From NCBI RefSeq assembly GCF_902806685.2, contig NC_048548.1, positions 11,868,557 to 11,932,556 on the forward strand: 64,000 nt of DNA, in the 5' to 3' direction. Shown here in pieces: positions 42,216 through 54,472 of this stretch; the stretch's first letter is position 1; every line of letters begins with the position of its first letter. The translations under genes and the position numbers were made by a program. This DNA comes from Maniola hyperantus. Lineage: Eukaryota; Arthropoda; Insecta; Lepidoptera; Nymphalidae. Under the pieces are notes generated by a model, which saw nothing but the letters and a program-made list of their open reading frames with translations, had not been told where the DNA came from and did not search any database.

Positions 42216-42788
42216 TTTTTAATGATCCTACAAGAAGCTGGTGTTCGCGAGACGCAAAGGAGGCGAGACCTCGTTGTCTCATATGAACAATTATCATAAA
42301 TACCCAGTGGCCAGTGCATTAGTTATTATACTACGTATTAAAATACGCTATTGTTTTGCAATGCAGAAAAAAAAATTTTATTTTGCATTTTTCTATCCCT
42401 TTTGAGCCTGTCCTCTGGTAAATAAAAAAAAATCACATTGAATCGGTTTAAGAAAAAGAGTTAGAACCTGAAGTTTGTTTTCACCCCAAATTATACAAAA
42501 TCCAAGAAATAAAAAACGTAAAGCCACACCTAATATTAGTCGTTTCGCCCTAAAATAGGGAGAAATCCCTAAAAACACTGCAAGTGATTGACCGATGACA
42601 GATTGACAAATTAAGCTGACAGACTATTGACAAATAAAAATCAAAGACTCAAAATTTGAATTGTCTATGGCACAGCTAAGTTATTCACAACACGATCGGA
42701 AGACTCGTCATGTCTGTCTGTCCAGTTCCAACTCTGACCAAAATCCATTTGATTCCAATACCCAATAATTCTAATAAATTAATTATTT

Positions 42789-43485
42789 ATGCATGCCTTG
42801 CCATCAAAAAATCTCGGCACACTTTTAGATAACGAAAGTTTTCGTGTGGCTCTAGGTCTCAGTTTGGGAACACCACTGTGCCATCAGCACAGATGTCCGT
42901 GTGGAAAAGAGGTTGATAAATTTGGAATCCACGGACTCTCTTGCCAAAGGAGCTCCGGTAGGCTGTTTAGGCATGGCTCTCTTAACGATACAATTAAAAG
43001 AGCTCTTGCCACCATAAATATTCCTGCGCTCATTGAGCCGGCAGGGATTAGTCGGGATGATGGCAAGAGACCTGATGGATTGACGCTGGTTCCCTGGGAA
43101 CGGGGACGGGCGCTAATGTGGGACGCAACTTGCGTTGACACATTGGCCCCGTGTCATATCAGGAAGACAGCATCAAGACCGGGAGCCGCAGCAGAAACAG
43201 CTGAAAACGGCAAGCGGCGCAAGTATGCCTCTCTTATAGAGAGTTACATTTTTGTGCCGTTTGCCGTGGAGACCCTGGGGCCATGGAGTCTTAGTGCTAA
43301 AAATTTTTTACGAGACATTTCACCGCGATTAATAGCCTCAACTGGTGACAGAAGGGCTGGCTCATTTTTTGCGCAGCGGATCAGCCTGGCTGTCCAGCGC
43401 GGAAATGCAGCCAGTATTCTTGGCACCATTCCACGCGGTCATGATTTATATAGTAATAAGATAAGGCTAGCTTTAAGTTTTATTG

Positions 43486-43518
<33 letters not shown>
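42789..43518 (+). mobile_element. 5'-truncated retroelement: reverse-transcriptase-associated C-terminal domain plus poly(A)
   Basis: Open frame of about 230 residues. A zinc-knuckle-like HRCPCGKEVDKFGIHGLSC comes first, then GRLFRHGSLNDTIKRAL. The segment EPAGISRDDGKRPDGLTLVP and ALMWDATCVDTLAP with a later KRRKYASL fits a PD-(D/E)xK nuclease pattern (PD, D, K with KY). This type of domain is common at the end of invertebrate retroelement polyproteins. The frame runs into a poly(A) of about 27 residues at 43490, marking an mRNA-like 3' end. The reverse transcriptase region is absent. Activity is unlikely, though this copy's frame is intact. Confidence 0.7.
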
Positions 43519-43520
<2 letters not shown>

Positions 43521-43947
43521 AAATATTTTTTATTCGTCAAATGCATCTAGTTAACTACCTACAACTGGTTCGGAATGCCTTTCGTTATTCGGAAGTAGGT
43601 TACATTTTATATCAAAGTCCTATAGAGTCCTAACTCCTAAAATTGCGCGTCGATTTGCACAGCCCGTGCCTAGGTTGCACAGCCCCAGCTATACCTAAAA
43701 AATTGTCTCAAATAAAAGACCTTACCTACCTAGTTCCAGTGAAAGATGATTTTCGTGAAGGAAAATTATGAAAATAATAAAAAAGAAAGGTCAATAAAAT
43801 CACATTATTTAAGTCTTAAACTTTTATTTAAAATTTGCTTTATGCAGGTACCTACTTATTCTATTTCATGTCCGACTAGTTGTCGAGGTAATGAAACCAC
43901 ATAGGATAATTTATTAAAACTTTTCTTTTTCATGAAGTCACGGTGCA

Positions 43948-45647
43948 CTACAGAACAGGCACCCAAATCGTGTTACCGTTGCTCACAGCCTGATTTTGAT
44001 TGTTGTTGTTTTGGTTATTTAGCGGAATAAATGTGTACACATTAGTTTCACCTGGTTTCGGTACTAGGATAGCTTGTCCATGTTGCTGGCCAGTGGGTGA
44101 CACCTGCACCTGATTGGGTTGACTCGCGATAACCGTCTGCTGGCCCCCAGGTGTCACTAAAAAGGCTTGTTGGCCAGGTTGGCTGACTAATACTTGTTGG
44201 TTTGATGGCTGTGCAACAAGCACTTGTTGGTTGGGTGATGGGTTGTAGATTACAGCTGGTTGATTAGGTTGATTGGGCTGGACTACATACACCCCTTGCT
44301 GGTTTGGTTGCCCAATTACGACTTGGTTAGGTTGTTGATTTTGTTGTCCTAGAATCGTTATTTGTTGTGGTTGATTTTGTTGAGCAACAATCGATTGCTG
44401 AGGTTGATTTTGTTGTGCTACAACCGTTTGCAAAGGTTGGTTTTGTTGTGCTACAACCGTTTGCAAAGGTTGATTTTGTTGTGCTACAACCGTTTGAAGA
44501 GGTTGACTTTGGCGAACAATAATTGGCTGCTGGTTTGGTTGTTGATTTGGCTGTTGCGGTTGTTGATTCGTGGGGTTTATCTTAAGGACAGGGTTTGTTG
44601 GCACCCCTTGATCAGAATTTTGTTGTATTTGGATGGCGGCGTCGTTGTTTACTTGGTTGTTATTCTTGTCTATGTCATTGTTGAGGTTCTTGAAGGCATC
44701 AGCCGGAATAAAAACGCCTGATATAACGTATTTATCTTGATCTTGCGCAGGGAGGCCATTTGTCGTTAAGGCAAGGCACGATAGAACCGCCAACTAAAAG
44801 GAGAAAAACTGTTAATAAAGGAATAAGAGAAGAGAAAAATTACTATTATGCACCCATGGTAGGTTTGTACTTATACCTAATTGAAAAAACACAACTGCCT
44901 AAGCACACAGTTGGTACCTATCGAGTAAGTACGTAAATAGGCTTAAAAAATTGGTCGAGTGCGAGTAGGACACGAAGGGTTCCGTACCATCATTCAAGAA
45001 ACATTACTTTTGAAAGACCCTAAAAATATATTATAGCGATATCTAACGGCAAGATATATCATATCTCTGCAAGATACAAAACTAGTAAAGACATCTATAT
45101 TCTAGCGGTGATGAGTTAAAACTTTTGTGACTCGACAGGGTCTTCTCAGGTTGGCCGAAGGCGTTTCTAGTCTTCGATTAGCAACAGCTACTTGTCAATA
45201 GATGGCGCTTTAAAATATTTTAATTTTCTTTTCAAATTTTTTACCTATTTATATTTTTTTTAGTTTTCTTTTCAAATTTTTGTTATTTGTTGACAAGTAT
45301 AGCATTCGGTGAAAATTTTAGCTCTCTAACAGCACAATGACAGACAGACGGACGCACGGACGGACGGACAGCGGAGGCTTAGTAGTTGGCACCCTTCGGG
45401 TACGGAACTCTAAAAACTGGTTAGGTAGATAAGGTGGTAGGTACTTATCTAATTTGAAATTGATTCAAATTACCTACTTACTTAGTTAATTAATTTAAAA
45501 AAATTAAAAAATAATACCTAAGTAGGTACTTACTTAAAATATTTTTTAAGGATTTCTGATTTTATTCAATATTTAAAAAAATTGAATTACCTAAGTACCT
45601 AGTTATAAGAAAAATATAAAGTTACATACCAATATTTTCACTGCCAT
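43948..45647 (-). CDS. Secreted Gln/Asn-rich repeat protein (unidentified)
   Basis: Two exons: 45647-45630 codes MAVKIL and 44793-43948 codes the remainder, giving 287 aa. Residues 1-19 form a signal peptide (MAVKILLAVLSCLALTTNG). After a short less biased stretch (YVISGVFIPADAFKNLNND) the protein is dominated by Gln, Asn, Pro and Val. It has four consecutive QPLQTVVAQQN-type units near residues 100-145, then QPNQQ and QQVLV motifs, and a C-terminus NNNNQNQAVSNGNTIWVPVL. There are no Cys residues after the signal peptide. Possible roles include a cuticle, silk-gland or egg-coat component, but I do not recognise it. A TATA box lies about 40 bp upstream. AATAAA on the minus strand is at 43828-43823. 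Confidence 0.82.
44948..45412 (+). repeat. Interspersed repeat in intron of the Gln/Asn-rich gene
   Basis: GGTCGAGTGCGAGTAGGACA and GAAGGGTTCCGTACCATC at the start; GACGGACGCACGGACGGACG, GACAGCGGAGGC and CGGGTACGGAACTCTAAAAA at the end. Same broad family as 38998 and 53405. Confidence 0.6.
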
Positions 45648-45687
45648 GTTTAAGATGAAAAGTGATTTGAAAATAGTTAACCGCCAA

Positions 45688-45695
45688 TATATATA
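45688..45695 (-). promoter_or_regulatory. TATA box of the Gln/Asn-rich secreted protein gene
   Basis: TATATATA preceded by CTTTGAC on the minus strand, 41 bp upstream of the ATG at 45647. This would place transcription start near 45660 and leave a very short leader. Confidence 0.65.
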
Positions 45696-45828
45696 GTCAA
45701 AGAGCTAATAGAGTTATAATTATTAAATCGATTAACGGTTACTTACCTATTCCCGAGGCATTTCCCAAAAAAATTGTATTAGTTAGTTGAAAATCACTTA
45801 ATTGAGTTAACCATGATGCTATAATAAA

Positions 45829-46037
45829 CTAGCTAATGCCCGCGACTTCGCGTGGATTAAGGATTTTAAAAATCCCGTGGTAATTGTTTGGTTTTCCGGG
45901 ATAAAACGTAGCCTATGTCACTCTCCAGGTCTTTAACTATACCCATGCAAAAAATCATGTCGATCCGACGTGCTTGAAGGACAAACCAAAAAACCAACAA
46001 ACAAACACACTTTCACATTTATAATATGGGTAGTGAT
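45829..46037 (-). mobile_element. Helitron-like family C, near complete
   Basis: AACTAGCTAATGCCCGCGAC left (stem shortened to GACTTCGCG), CACACTTTCACATTTATAAT and ATGGGTAGTGATT right. Confidence 0.72.
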
Positions 46038-46344
46038 TCTATTATGACAATAATATTATTATTTTATACATAATGATATTAGGTTTTTCGTCAAATATCT
46101 AATAATAATACTATGATTTATGACGAATCCGGGTTTGTAAGTAGGTACAGAGCAACAAGACTCTTTTGGCACTTGAATGCCATTGACAGGGGGGCGCTGT
46201 TGGAGAACAAAGGCTTAGACTATTCAAACAAGAACAAAGGGGACATTTGACGGCAACGTTAGATCCGATTTTCGCCACGCGCCAATAGAGCCTTGTCGCA
46301 CTGTAGATATCTATCCTATGTAGGTTTGGTTTGAAACAGATTAA

Positions 46345-46570
46345 AAAGTAAAGATGCGGCTATCCAAAATCTGTCAGCGGTGGTTGTTCGACTACTTTGG
46401 TCACATTGCTAGGAAAAACGCGAGTAGCATAGAGAAACTGATGGTCACTGGCAAGATCGGAGGAAAGAGACCCCGCGGACGAAGCCTGAGACGTTGGTCC
46501 GACCAGATAAGAGCAGCAGTCGGACACAACCTTCTGCAATGTTGGAGTGGAGGCCTTCCACACGGCCTCT
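46345..46570 (+). mobile_element. LINE C-terminal fragment of a third type
   Basis: Encodes RWLFDYFGHIARKNASSIEK, then MVTGKIGGKRPRGRSLRRWS and DQIRAAVGHN. The GHIxR and GKRxRGRxxxRW pattern is typical of the end of lepidopteran LINE polyproteins. Confidence 0.62.
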
Positions 46571-47266
46571 AACAGGGAAAAGCGACACAATATCGTGAAG
46601 AAAGTGATATGTATCTCGAGGGAGCTACGATCCTCAAAATTCAGGGTATACGTAGGCTTAACAAATCTAATTAATGTTGTGAATATTATTTTTCTAATTT
46701 CAGCCAAAAAAATTAACTAGTACGTCTACGCTCAGCACGGTAGGGATATTAAGTACCTATCTACTAAGTTTTTAGCCGGCTCTTTACGATAGATTCTGCA
46801 TTTATTTCCACTTGTTCCTAGACTATTAGGTTCGTGATTAGATAAGGAATGATGAATATTGATTAAGGTATAAGCTAATCAAACCAAATTCGTGTTATGC
46901 GTATTCTAATTTCAGTAAAAAAGTGCTATATTTTACGACTACGTGCAGCACGGTAGACTTTTCTTGTTTGGAAGTTTCCACGCACCCAAAAGAAAACTCT
47001 TTTTTTACTTTTACTTACTTAGTTTCTTTTTAGCAGTTTATTTTAAGACGCCTGTTAACTATGCATTCTGAGAATAACTTTTACTTTTCAAATTTTCTCT
47101 TAACCATAAATTAAATAGTGATCGTAATGAACTAACTACATTGGCACAATTAATTTAATTATACGGACGCATTTTAATTTATGTATTTCTCTTGTTAAAT
47201 CTCAATCAATTATCTCTATCGGTAATCAGAGAATCAAAAATATCGAAAGACTCGTTGGTTCAACCC

Positions 47267-47537
47267 ATTCATCGTCATCATCATCATTAACCCATCGCCG
47301 GCACACTACTGAGTACGGATCTCCTCTCCGAATGATAAGGGTTGTCAAGTCGTACTAAGTCATAGGACATTATATGGAGAACTTTAAGGCATGCAGGCTT
47401 CCTCACGATGCTTTCCTTATACTTAGGCATAAGTGATATTTAATTGTTTAAAATGCACATAGTTCCGGAAAGCTAGAGTTCCCGGAATCGTACCCGGACT
47501 GGAAGGTTGAGGTCTTTACCACTAAGCTATCACTCCT
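47267..47537 (-). mobile_element. SINE S1, near complete, antisense
   Basis: CGTCATCATCATCATTAACC, GCCGGCACACTACTGAGTAC, then TATGGAGAACTTTAAGGCAT and CCCGGAATCGTACCCGGACT. Confidence 0.75.
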
Positions 47538-48138
47538 ATTACTAAAAATCGTCAAGTGCGATTCGAACCTGCACACGAAGGGCACACGGGAAGTAAGTAC
47601 CATCGAACTACAAGAAATAACACTTTTTTAAAATTTTCTTGGCGGTCTTTTTGAGTTTTTTGTTATTAATAGCATAGCGACAATAGAAATACACATTCAG
47701 TGAAAATTTCATTATGAAAACATCCATAAATAAAAGAAGCTGTGCCTCCGCTCCACTCTACTCTGCAGATGTGCGTTGCGCATAAGAATACATTATGCCT
47801 AGTGGGTTCCAAAGTGCTAAGCCAGCTGTCATCATTACGTTGGCAAGTATCCAGTCTATTTGGCCTGGAGCTTATTTGGCGAAGCTCCCCGACCTCGTAC
47901 TATGCGGTAACTGGTAAGCTTAGAACAACAACCCGGCTGGTAAGAGATTATGCAAATTAGGCTTTAACTACCAAGAAGAGAGAACTAATTAGGAAGGTAA
48001 GTGTCTTCTTACTTCTTAAGGTAAGGAATGTAAGTATCTTGCTTACTTGAAACCTTCCGACGACGACGCGTGCGTCGGAAGCTAGCCCATTTCGATGGAA
48101 TTTTTTTAAATGAAAATTAATATGTACCTACAGACTAC

Positions 48139-48321
48139 AGTACGCGGCAGAAAGTAATGTAAATCGGCCTTTAGAATGACATTTCGGCTTTGTACAGCGT
48201 TGTCTCTGTCACATACATTTATGACGTTTTGTCGGTCTCAACGACAGATAAGTACAATGCTTTACAAATCTGCTATCTCCTTCTAAATATCGATGTACAT
48301 TACCTTCTGCCGCGTAGTACT
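48139..48321. mobile_element. MITE (family M12), copy 2 with clean ends
   Basis: AGTACGCGGCAGAAAGTAAT and GTAAATCG left; CGATGTACATTACCTTCTG and CCGCGTAGTACT right. About 28 bp inverted ends, 183 bp in all. Confidence 0.82.
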
Positions 48322-48329
48322 AGTATTTA

Positions 48330-50680
48330 CTATTTATACTCAAGGAGGTATATTAATTTTCATAAAAGTATTCTGATATAATATCTACAATATTCTATCT
48401 AAATTTTCCTTTTTTGCAAAAAAACAGCCAGATACGACGACGGTCATTGAAATAATACTTCAATGGTATAGATACAGCTACGAATGTTAATTACAAAATG
48501 CCTATAGGTTAGGTCCACCCAAATTTCATTAAAATCAACGCAAGCGGAATGCGTTTTAAGCAATAAAAAAAACTTCGTCACAGTCAAAACTATTTCTTGT
48601 CTTGAGTTTTATTTTTTTGAGAAATCTTCGCAATGGGTGTGACTCCAATAATTTGCCTAGGCCCTAGGGCGCCGAGTTTTCTTGGGCAAGGCCTTGTACC
48701 TAGGTACTCACCAGTCTTGCTATGCCCTAACTGGTTGTTTAGTAGAGTTCGCCATGATTTTGTAAGAGCACTTACTTATACCTAGACCTTAAAAGTCGTG
48801 TATCCATCACTTTAATACCTATCGACCTATTATTATGAACGCAATGAACAGGAAACTGCATTTCCAATAGGAACAAAAATTGATAAACACCTATCTACTT
48901 ACGTCTTCATCCATTAACCATTGATATCTACGCGTACCAATCTACAAAAGCCTAGCTGGTGTTTGTATCACCTGTGCTGAAAATTAGTCAATTATTTAAA
49001 AATACAGCTATCCGACTTTGGTCACAATGACTAGGTACAGAAGAGTTGAAAATTGTTTAACAATTGCATTAATATTTGTAGAGGTGCTAGGGCGAGTGTA
49101 CTCTCGTTAAGGGCGTATGACGAAGCCCTCCGTTCATTATCTCTCACGGTTTGATTGCCACTCTCAATGCATCGTGTCATTAAATACAAGTATCACCATT
49201 CGTCGTTCGGCAAAAGTTCGTCTAACGCTCCTATGAGCTTTTATATGGCGAACTTTTTTCCCGGAACAGCGTAAGAGGAAAGAAATCAGTACCTATTATG
49301 TTTTCTTATAGATTGAATAGCCAAAGAATACATTTTAATACTTAAGTAAATCGGTACCTAAGTCTTCTATCTTTTAAGTAAGTAGTATACAAATTCTTTC
49401 ATTTTTCGTAAAGAAGGGTTCGAAAAGTATTGAGCTGCTTTTTATAAACTTTATAACTTACTTATATTAGCTTTTGTCCGCGATTTTATCGATGGCATTT
49501 AAGTAATTTATAGCCAGTAGCATTTAGGGATAGTGTATTATCTATCCATGAAAGAATTTTAACAATCGGATCATTCGTTTCGGAGATTACTTCCTACATC
49601 CCAACTTACTTTTCTTTTAATATGAGGGCAGATTAGTTATTTATAAAACTACCCTAAACGCTTCACAAAATGCTAATGTAAGTAGGTAGTTCCGCATGCA
49701 AACGATAATTTAAAACCATTACTTGTATCTTGAAAAAACTCAACACAAGCTCCACGATATTATTTAGCTTTCAGCAAGATAATCAAACTGGTTTTGAGTC
49801 CATAACAACAAAATAAAAATTTGACATTATTGTCTTCGGATAAATCCCGTTCGCCAAAATCAGTCTAATCCACTCTTAAACCAGTAAGCCATGCGTGAAT
49901 TTCTTTTAAGGCTTGAGCAGATAAAACGCGGTGCGGCTCGATGCACGACGGCCGAGCGTCACCCTATGACTAAACTAGTAATTTTGTAGTCAATCAATCA
50001 ATCAACCAGTTTAAGTTGACAGCTGGACATTGACCTTTCTGAGAGCGCGTTACTATACACAGTCCTCCGCCTTCATCATCCATCCAGTTCCTGCCAAGGT
50101 TGTCATTGTTTTAAACAAATGTGTAAAAAAAAGCGTAAGTAAATGTTTAAAAATATTTTGTCTTTTTAACGGGGGTTTTCAACCGTGCTTCCCGCCATCT
50201 TCTAAAGTCAGTGTTCTTGTGATTTGTAATACATACGTACAATGCACTTTATGCAATAGAGCTCGGCGGCTAGCAGTTCCTTCGTACGCTTCGTAGTTTG
50301 AAAACAATCTCCTTTCATCCTTTGTATTACAATTATTTCATTTCATTTCCTCCAATCATACTTTGTATTACAATTATTATTATTATACTTATTTTCTAGG
50401 AGCCGTATTGCATAGGTTGCCATCGTTGCCATGACGCGTATTGTCTTTCCAGGCCTTTGAATAAAAGGGTGTCTACTGTCTACGGTCTACTAACCCAGTT
50501 TTGGTCGGATCAATGACATTGACGTACAGCGAGAATGAACTTAATCCTATCCGTTTGTATTTAAATTACACTTTTTTCCGCGATTGTCCGTTAATATTAT
50601 GACAATCAAACCAGCTCTTGAAAGTAATACTTTCAGAAGTTTTTGTTATTATAGCAAAATTAGGTGATATTATCATATTC
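48330..50680. other. Intergenic DNA without recognised features
   Basis: AT-rich, no supported reading frame. Some CG-containing segments near 49080-49260 and 49920-49970 were inspected without a match to a gene. (CAAT)n at 49994-50005. Confidence 0.5.
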
Positions 50681-50690
50681 ACCTACATCA

Positions 50691-50972
50691 TCATGATCAA
50701 TCCATCACCGGCCCTCTACTGAACACAAGCCTCCTCTCAGAATGAGAAGGGTTTAGGTCATAGTCCACCACACTGGTGCGGATTCGCAGACTTCACACAC
50801 CTTTAAGAACATTAAGGAGAACTCTCAGGCATGAAGTTTTCCTCACGATATGGTTATTTAATTGCTAATGCACCTAATCGTAACTCCGAAAAGTTTGATG
50901 TGCGTGCCCGGGTTAGAACTCCTGACGTCCTGAAGGAGGCGGACGACTTAACCACTAGGTTATCACAGCCCT
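50691..50972 (-). mobile_element. SINE S1, near complete, antisense
   Basis: CATCATCATGATCAATCCATC, CACACACCTTTAAGAACATT, then GATGTGCGTGCCCGGGTTAG and GACGACTTAACCACTAGGTT. Confidence 0.8.
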
Positions 50973-50997
50973 AGTTATAGGTGGTTACTAAAATTTG

Positions 50998-51192
50998 GAT
51001 TGTCAAAAATCCCGTGGGAACTTTTTGATTTTCCTGGATAAAAGTAGCCTCCCGTGTTCAACTACATAACATTATATCCATGTAAAAAATCAGGTCAATC
51101 CGAATCCGTTACTCCGCTACGGCGTGATTGAAGGACAAACCAATAAACCAACAAACAAACACACTTTCGCATTTATAATATGGGTAGTGATT
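50998..51192 (-). mobile_element. Helitron-like family C, 3' end missing
   Basis: AATCCCGTGGGAACTTTTTG to TTCGCATTTATAATATGGG and TAGTGATTA. Confidence 0.68.
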
Positions 51193-51625
51193 ATATACCG
51201 TTGACATAAAAAAAAGTAATGGAATGGGCATGGCCGCCGAATTCAAACATTATATTTTACGCTTGCGAAGGTCCTGCGCAGTGCACGCGTAGATATGCGC
51301 AGGACCTGAGCAAAGACTTCAATTTTAATACTCGGTACTGCGCAGGATTAAATGAAGTAATATCGTAAATAATAAAACGAATAAGTATTCCGTTATTCAA
51401 TGATTTAAATGAAAATAAATTGGATTGTGCAAATACGGCGCGATCGCATTTGCTTTTAACCTAAATTATGGGAGGGAATTATAAATTCTGCTTGATATAT
51501 TTTACAAACACTTTATGTAGGCATTCTCTTTATCGTTTTTAGGGTCCCGTACCCGAAGGTAGGATATACAAATACTAAACAAGTACAAAAAATCTAAACG
51601 AACTAACCTAAAATTTTTAATTAAA

Positions 51626-51731
51626 TTTTTACCTAAAATAGAACAAGCCTTTTGTAACAACAAGCCTTTTGTTGGCTTGTTCTATTTTAGGTAAAAAAAA
51701 TAACCTTTTCTGTTGAAAAGGTTATTTTTTT
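51626..51731. repeat. Two abutting hairpins sharing a poly(A/T) hinge
   Basis: First: 51626-51649 pairs exactly with 51674-51697 (24 bp, core CCTAAAATAGAACAAGCC) around a 24-nt loop that itself repeats AACAAGCCTTTTG. Second: 51694-51710 pairs with 51715-51731 (17 bp, AATAACCTTTTC core), loop TGTT. Confidence 0.85.
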
Positions 51732-52267
51732 CACCTTTTACGTGAAATATCAAATAGATAGTCCACTTTTATCTAGGTAGGTACTTAGGCTATCATAGCT
51801 GCATTCCTACTTTTATGTACTTTGGCTTTATTAAGAAAAGCCGCATGTAGATCGTAAGTACGCAGAAATGACGTCTTTACAATATTACCAAGTAGGTATC
51901 TCGGATATGTAAGCGGAAAATTTGCAGTATTTAATAAGAATGCCTAGACATTGGACGGACCCGGACTAATGAGGATATGTAGGTACTAGGCAGTAATGTA
52001 GCAACAAGTCGCAGAAAAAGATGAAAGTTTGCATTGATACTTAATGACATCCGTTGTACGGAAAAAGAAAAACCAGTCACTTTCTAGACCTCCCCTATCT
52101 ATTGAAGCATCTTATTACGTGTATATACGGATATAATACACTAGGTACCTTCTTTCTACGACTTTCTTCGTAATGACAATCGTAACGTAGAAGTAGGTAC
52201 CTATTTTATTAATTTTCTTCTACATGATAACTATTTCCATTAATTTAAACGAACTAATCAGGTCAAT

Positions 52268-52430
52268 ATTAAGAACGCCCGAGACTTCGTCCACGTGATA
52301 GGTATTTAGTTTTAAATATATCCCATGGGAACTTTTTGATTTTCCATGATAAAAGATTGTTATTCTGTAGGTACCAAATTTTATGAAAATCTGTTAAACG
52401 CATTGGCCGTGAGAAGCTAAAAAGGAGGGA
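52268..52430 (-). mobile_element. Helitron-like family B, eroded
   Basis: AGAACGCCCGAGACTTCGTC left; CTGTTAAACGCATTGGCCGTG right (partial). Confidence 0.55.
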
Positions 52431-52519
52431 TTTATCTCTTCGGTAATTTTATACTGCTGCAAATCTGGAGATCGTAAAATGCGGTTTGCCAAAATAATTA
52501 GAATCATTACCATCATCGT

Positions 52520-52810
52520 TGTCAAGCGATAGACTTCCACTGCTGGACATAGGTCTCTTGAAGAGACTTCCACACGCCACGGTCTTGCGCTGCCTAAATC
52601 CAGAGGCTCCATGCAACGTTTGATATATTTTTTCTTTCCCCGTTTGATTTCACCTGTCCCGCTAGTGGGGGGTCCGTCAACGCTGCGAGCGGTACGAGGT
52701 CGCCGTTCTAGCAACTTGGAACTCCAACTTCTTTTTGAAGTTTTTCGAACTATGTGCCTTGCCTACTGCCTCTTCAGCTTTGCATCCCGTTGAGGCATAT
52801 GAGTGATGAT
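52520..52810 (-). mobile_element. RTE-like LINE C-terminal fragment, antisense
   Basis: CCACTGCTGGACATAGGTCT, CACACGCCACGGTCTTGCGC, GTGGGGGGTCCGTCAACGCT and CATCCCGTTGAGGCATATG. Confidence 0.65.
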
Positions 52811-53404
52811 ATGTGGATCCGAGACATTAAGTAGGTACGGTCTACCTAATTAGAACATCCTCAACGAAAAAAATGCTTTATTTAATTTAATATGAAGCCA
52901 ACGGTATACAAAGATTTTTTTTATATCTAAATTAAAAGTTAAAAAAACAACATTAAATTAAAAAATCGAGACCACCGCAGCGAGGCATTGTACCCAAGAT
53001 GCTGACAGCATTAATGTATTTAAGTAAAGAATGTATAAATAGGAGTTTTAATAAAAAGGGATTTAACCAATTACGTATAGAGAAATTCAAGCTAGCTTAT
53101 TAAAAAGCAATACCTACACACTACACAGTTTACAGCTACACTTAATTGGAAAGACGGTGGAGTGATAGAGTCGTAACTAAGTCATCATCAATTACCTACT
53201 TACCGATAGGCATGACTATCACAAAAAGCTTGTAAAAGCCTATCGCAATAAAGCAACTACAAAAGGGCTTTTATACAACATCGTAATTCACGTTGGAAAT
53301 CCACTAAATCACTAGACAGTCGAGCTTTGCTAGAGCTAACTAGCTACGGATGAAGATCCCACGAGGCAACTTTTCTAGCTTAATAGGCAAGTATGTTATC
53401 TTTA

Positions 53405-53625
53405 AAAAACTGGTCAAGTGCGAGTCGGAACCGCACACGATCTGGTTCCGTACCATTGTACGAGTTATACCTAACTCTTTTATATAGAACACTAGCTGAT
53501 GCCCGCGACTTTAAAAATCCGCGATTTACTTTTTTAAAAATCTTTCCGTCCCGTCCCGTGCACGTTACGTATAACTCGACCTTTAGGGTCCCTTTTTTCA
53601 GTACGGAACCCAAAAAAACGAAAAC
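53405..53625. repeat. Interspersed repeat with inset Helitron-like 3' scrap
   Basis: AACTGGTCAAGTGCGAGTCG and GATCTGGTTCCGTACCATTG at the left; AGGGTCCCTTTTTTCAGTAC, CGGAACCC at the right. In the middle ACACTAGCTGATGCCCGCGA is an antisense CTAG end. Confidence 0.5.
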
Positions 53626-53943
53626 TAATCTCAATTAAGTTACATCTCAATTATACGCACTTTCTCCTTCAACGTAAGCGTTTCAAATTCGGGTTTAAAC
53701 TATGCTAATGCACAAATAATAGTGCAATTAAAGCATTTACATTAAACACCATAATGAGTAGGTACCTGCTCATAAGATGCTCATTGCCACACCTGGGTGT
53801 ATAAATTCTGTATAATTTGCTATAATAACATATTTTAAAACTATTATTTTGAACTATTGAGCATTATAATTTGATAGTTTTTTTTAAACTTGTAGGATAA
53901 TGATAGACGTATCATTTTGCCCCAAATCTTAAAACTATTAATA

Positions 53944-54150
53944 ACTAGACGATGCGCGCGACTTCGTCAGCGTGGATTTAGATTTTAAAAAATCAGGTGA
54001 GAACTCTTTGATTTTCCGGAATAAAAAGTAGCCTATGTCCTTCCCCGGGGTTTAAGCCAGCTCTGTACCAAAAATCTAAATCGTTTAAACTGTTGGGCGG
54101 TGTAAAGCTAGGAGACAGACAGACGCACTTTCGCATTTATAATATTAGTC
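53944..54150 (-). mobile_element. Helitron-like family B
   Basis: AACTAGACGATGCGCGCGAC left; TTTCGCATTTATAATATTAG right. The stem is largely intact. Confidence 0.7.
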
Positions 54151-54264
54151 GGTATAGATAACTAATGATAGATTAAGGTTTTTAAAAATCCCGTGGGAAC
54201 CCTTTATTACCTACAGATAAAGATATCCCGGAGAAAATTGCCTTTATCTGTGACATACATCTAT

Positions 54265-54472
54265 ATATTTTTATGTATAAGGAAAAACTGACTGACTGAC
54301 TGACTGATCAATCACGCACAGCTCACTCCACTGGACGGATCGGGCATGCAGATAGCTATTATGACGTAGACATCCGCTATAAGAAAGGATTTTTGGAAAT
54401 TCAACCCCTAAGGGAGTAAAATTATGGGTTTGTTTGTGTAGTCCACGCGGAAAATTCGCGAGCATAAGCTAG
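54265..54472 (+). mobile_element. Helitron-like family A
   Basis: ATAAGGAAAAACTGACTGAC to CGCGAGCATAAGCTAGT. The hairpin left arm is damaged (CACGCGGAAAATTCGCG). Confidence 0.7.
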
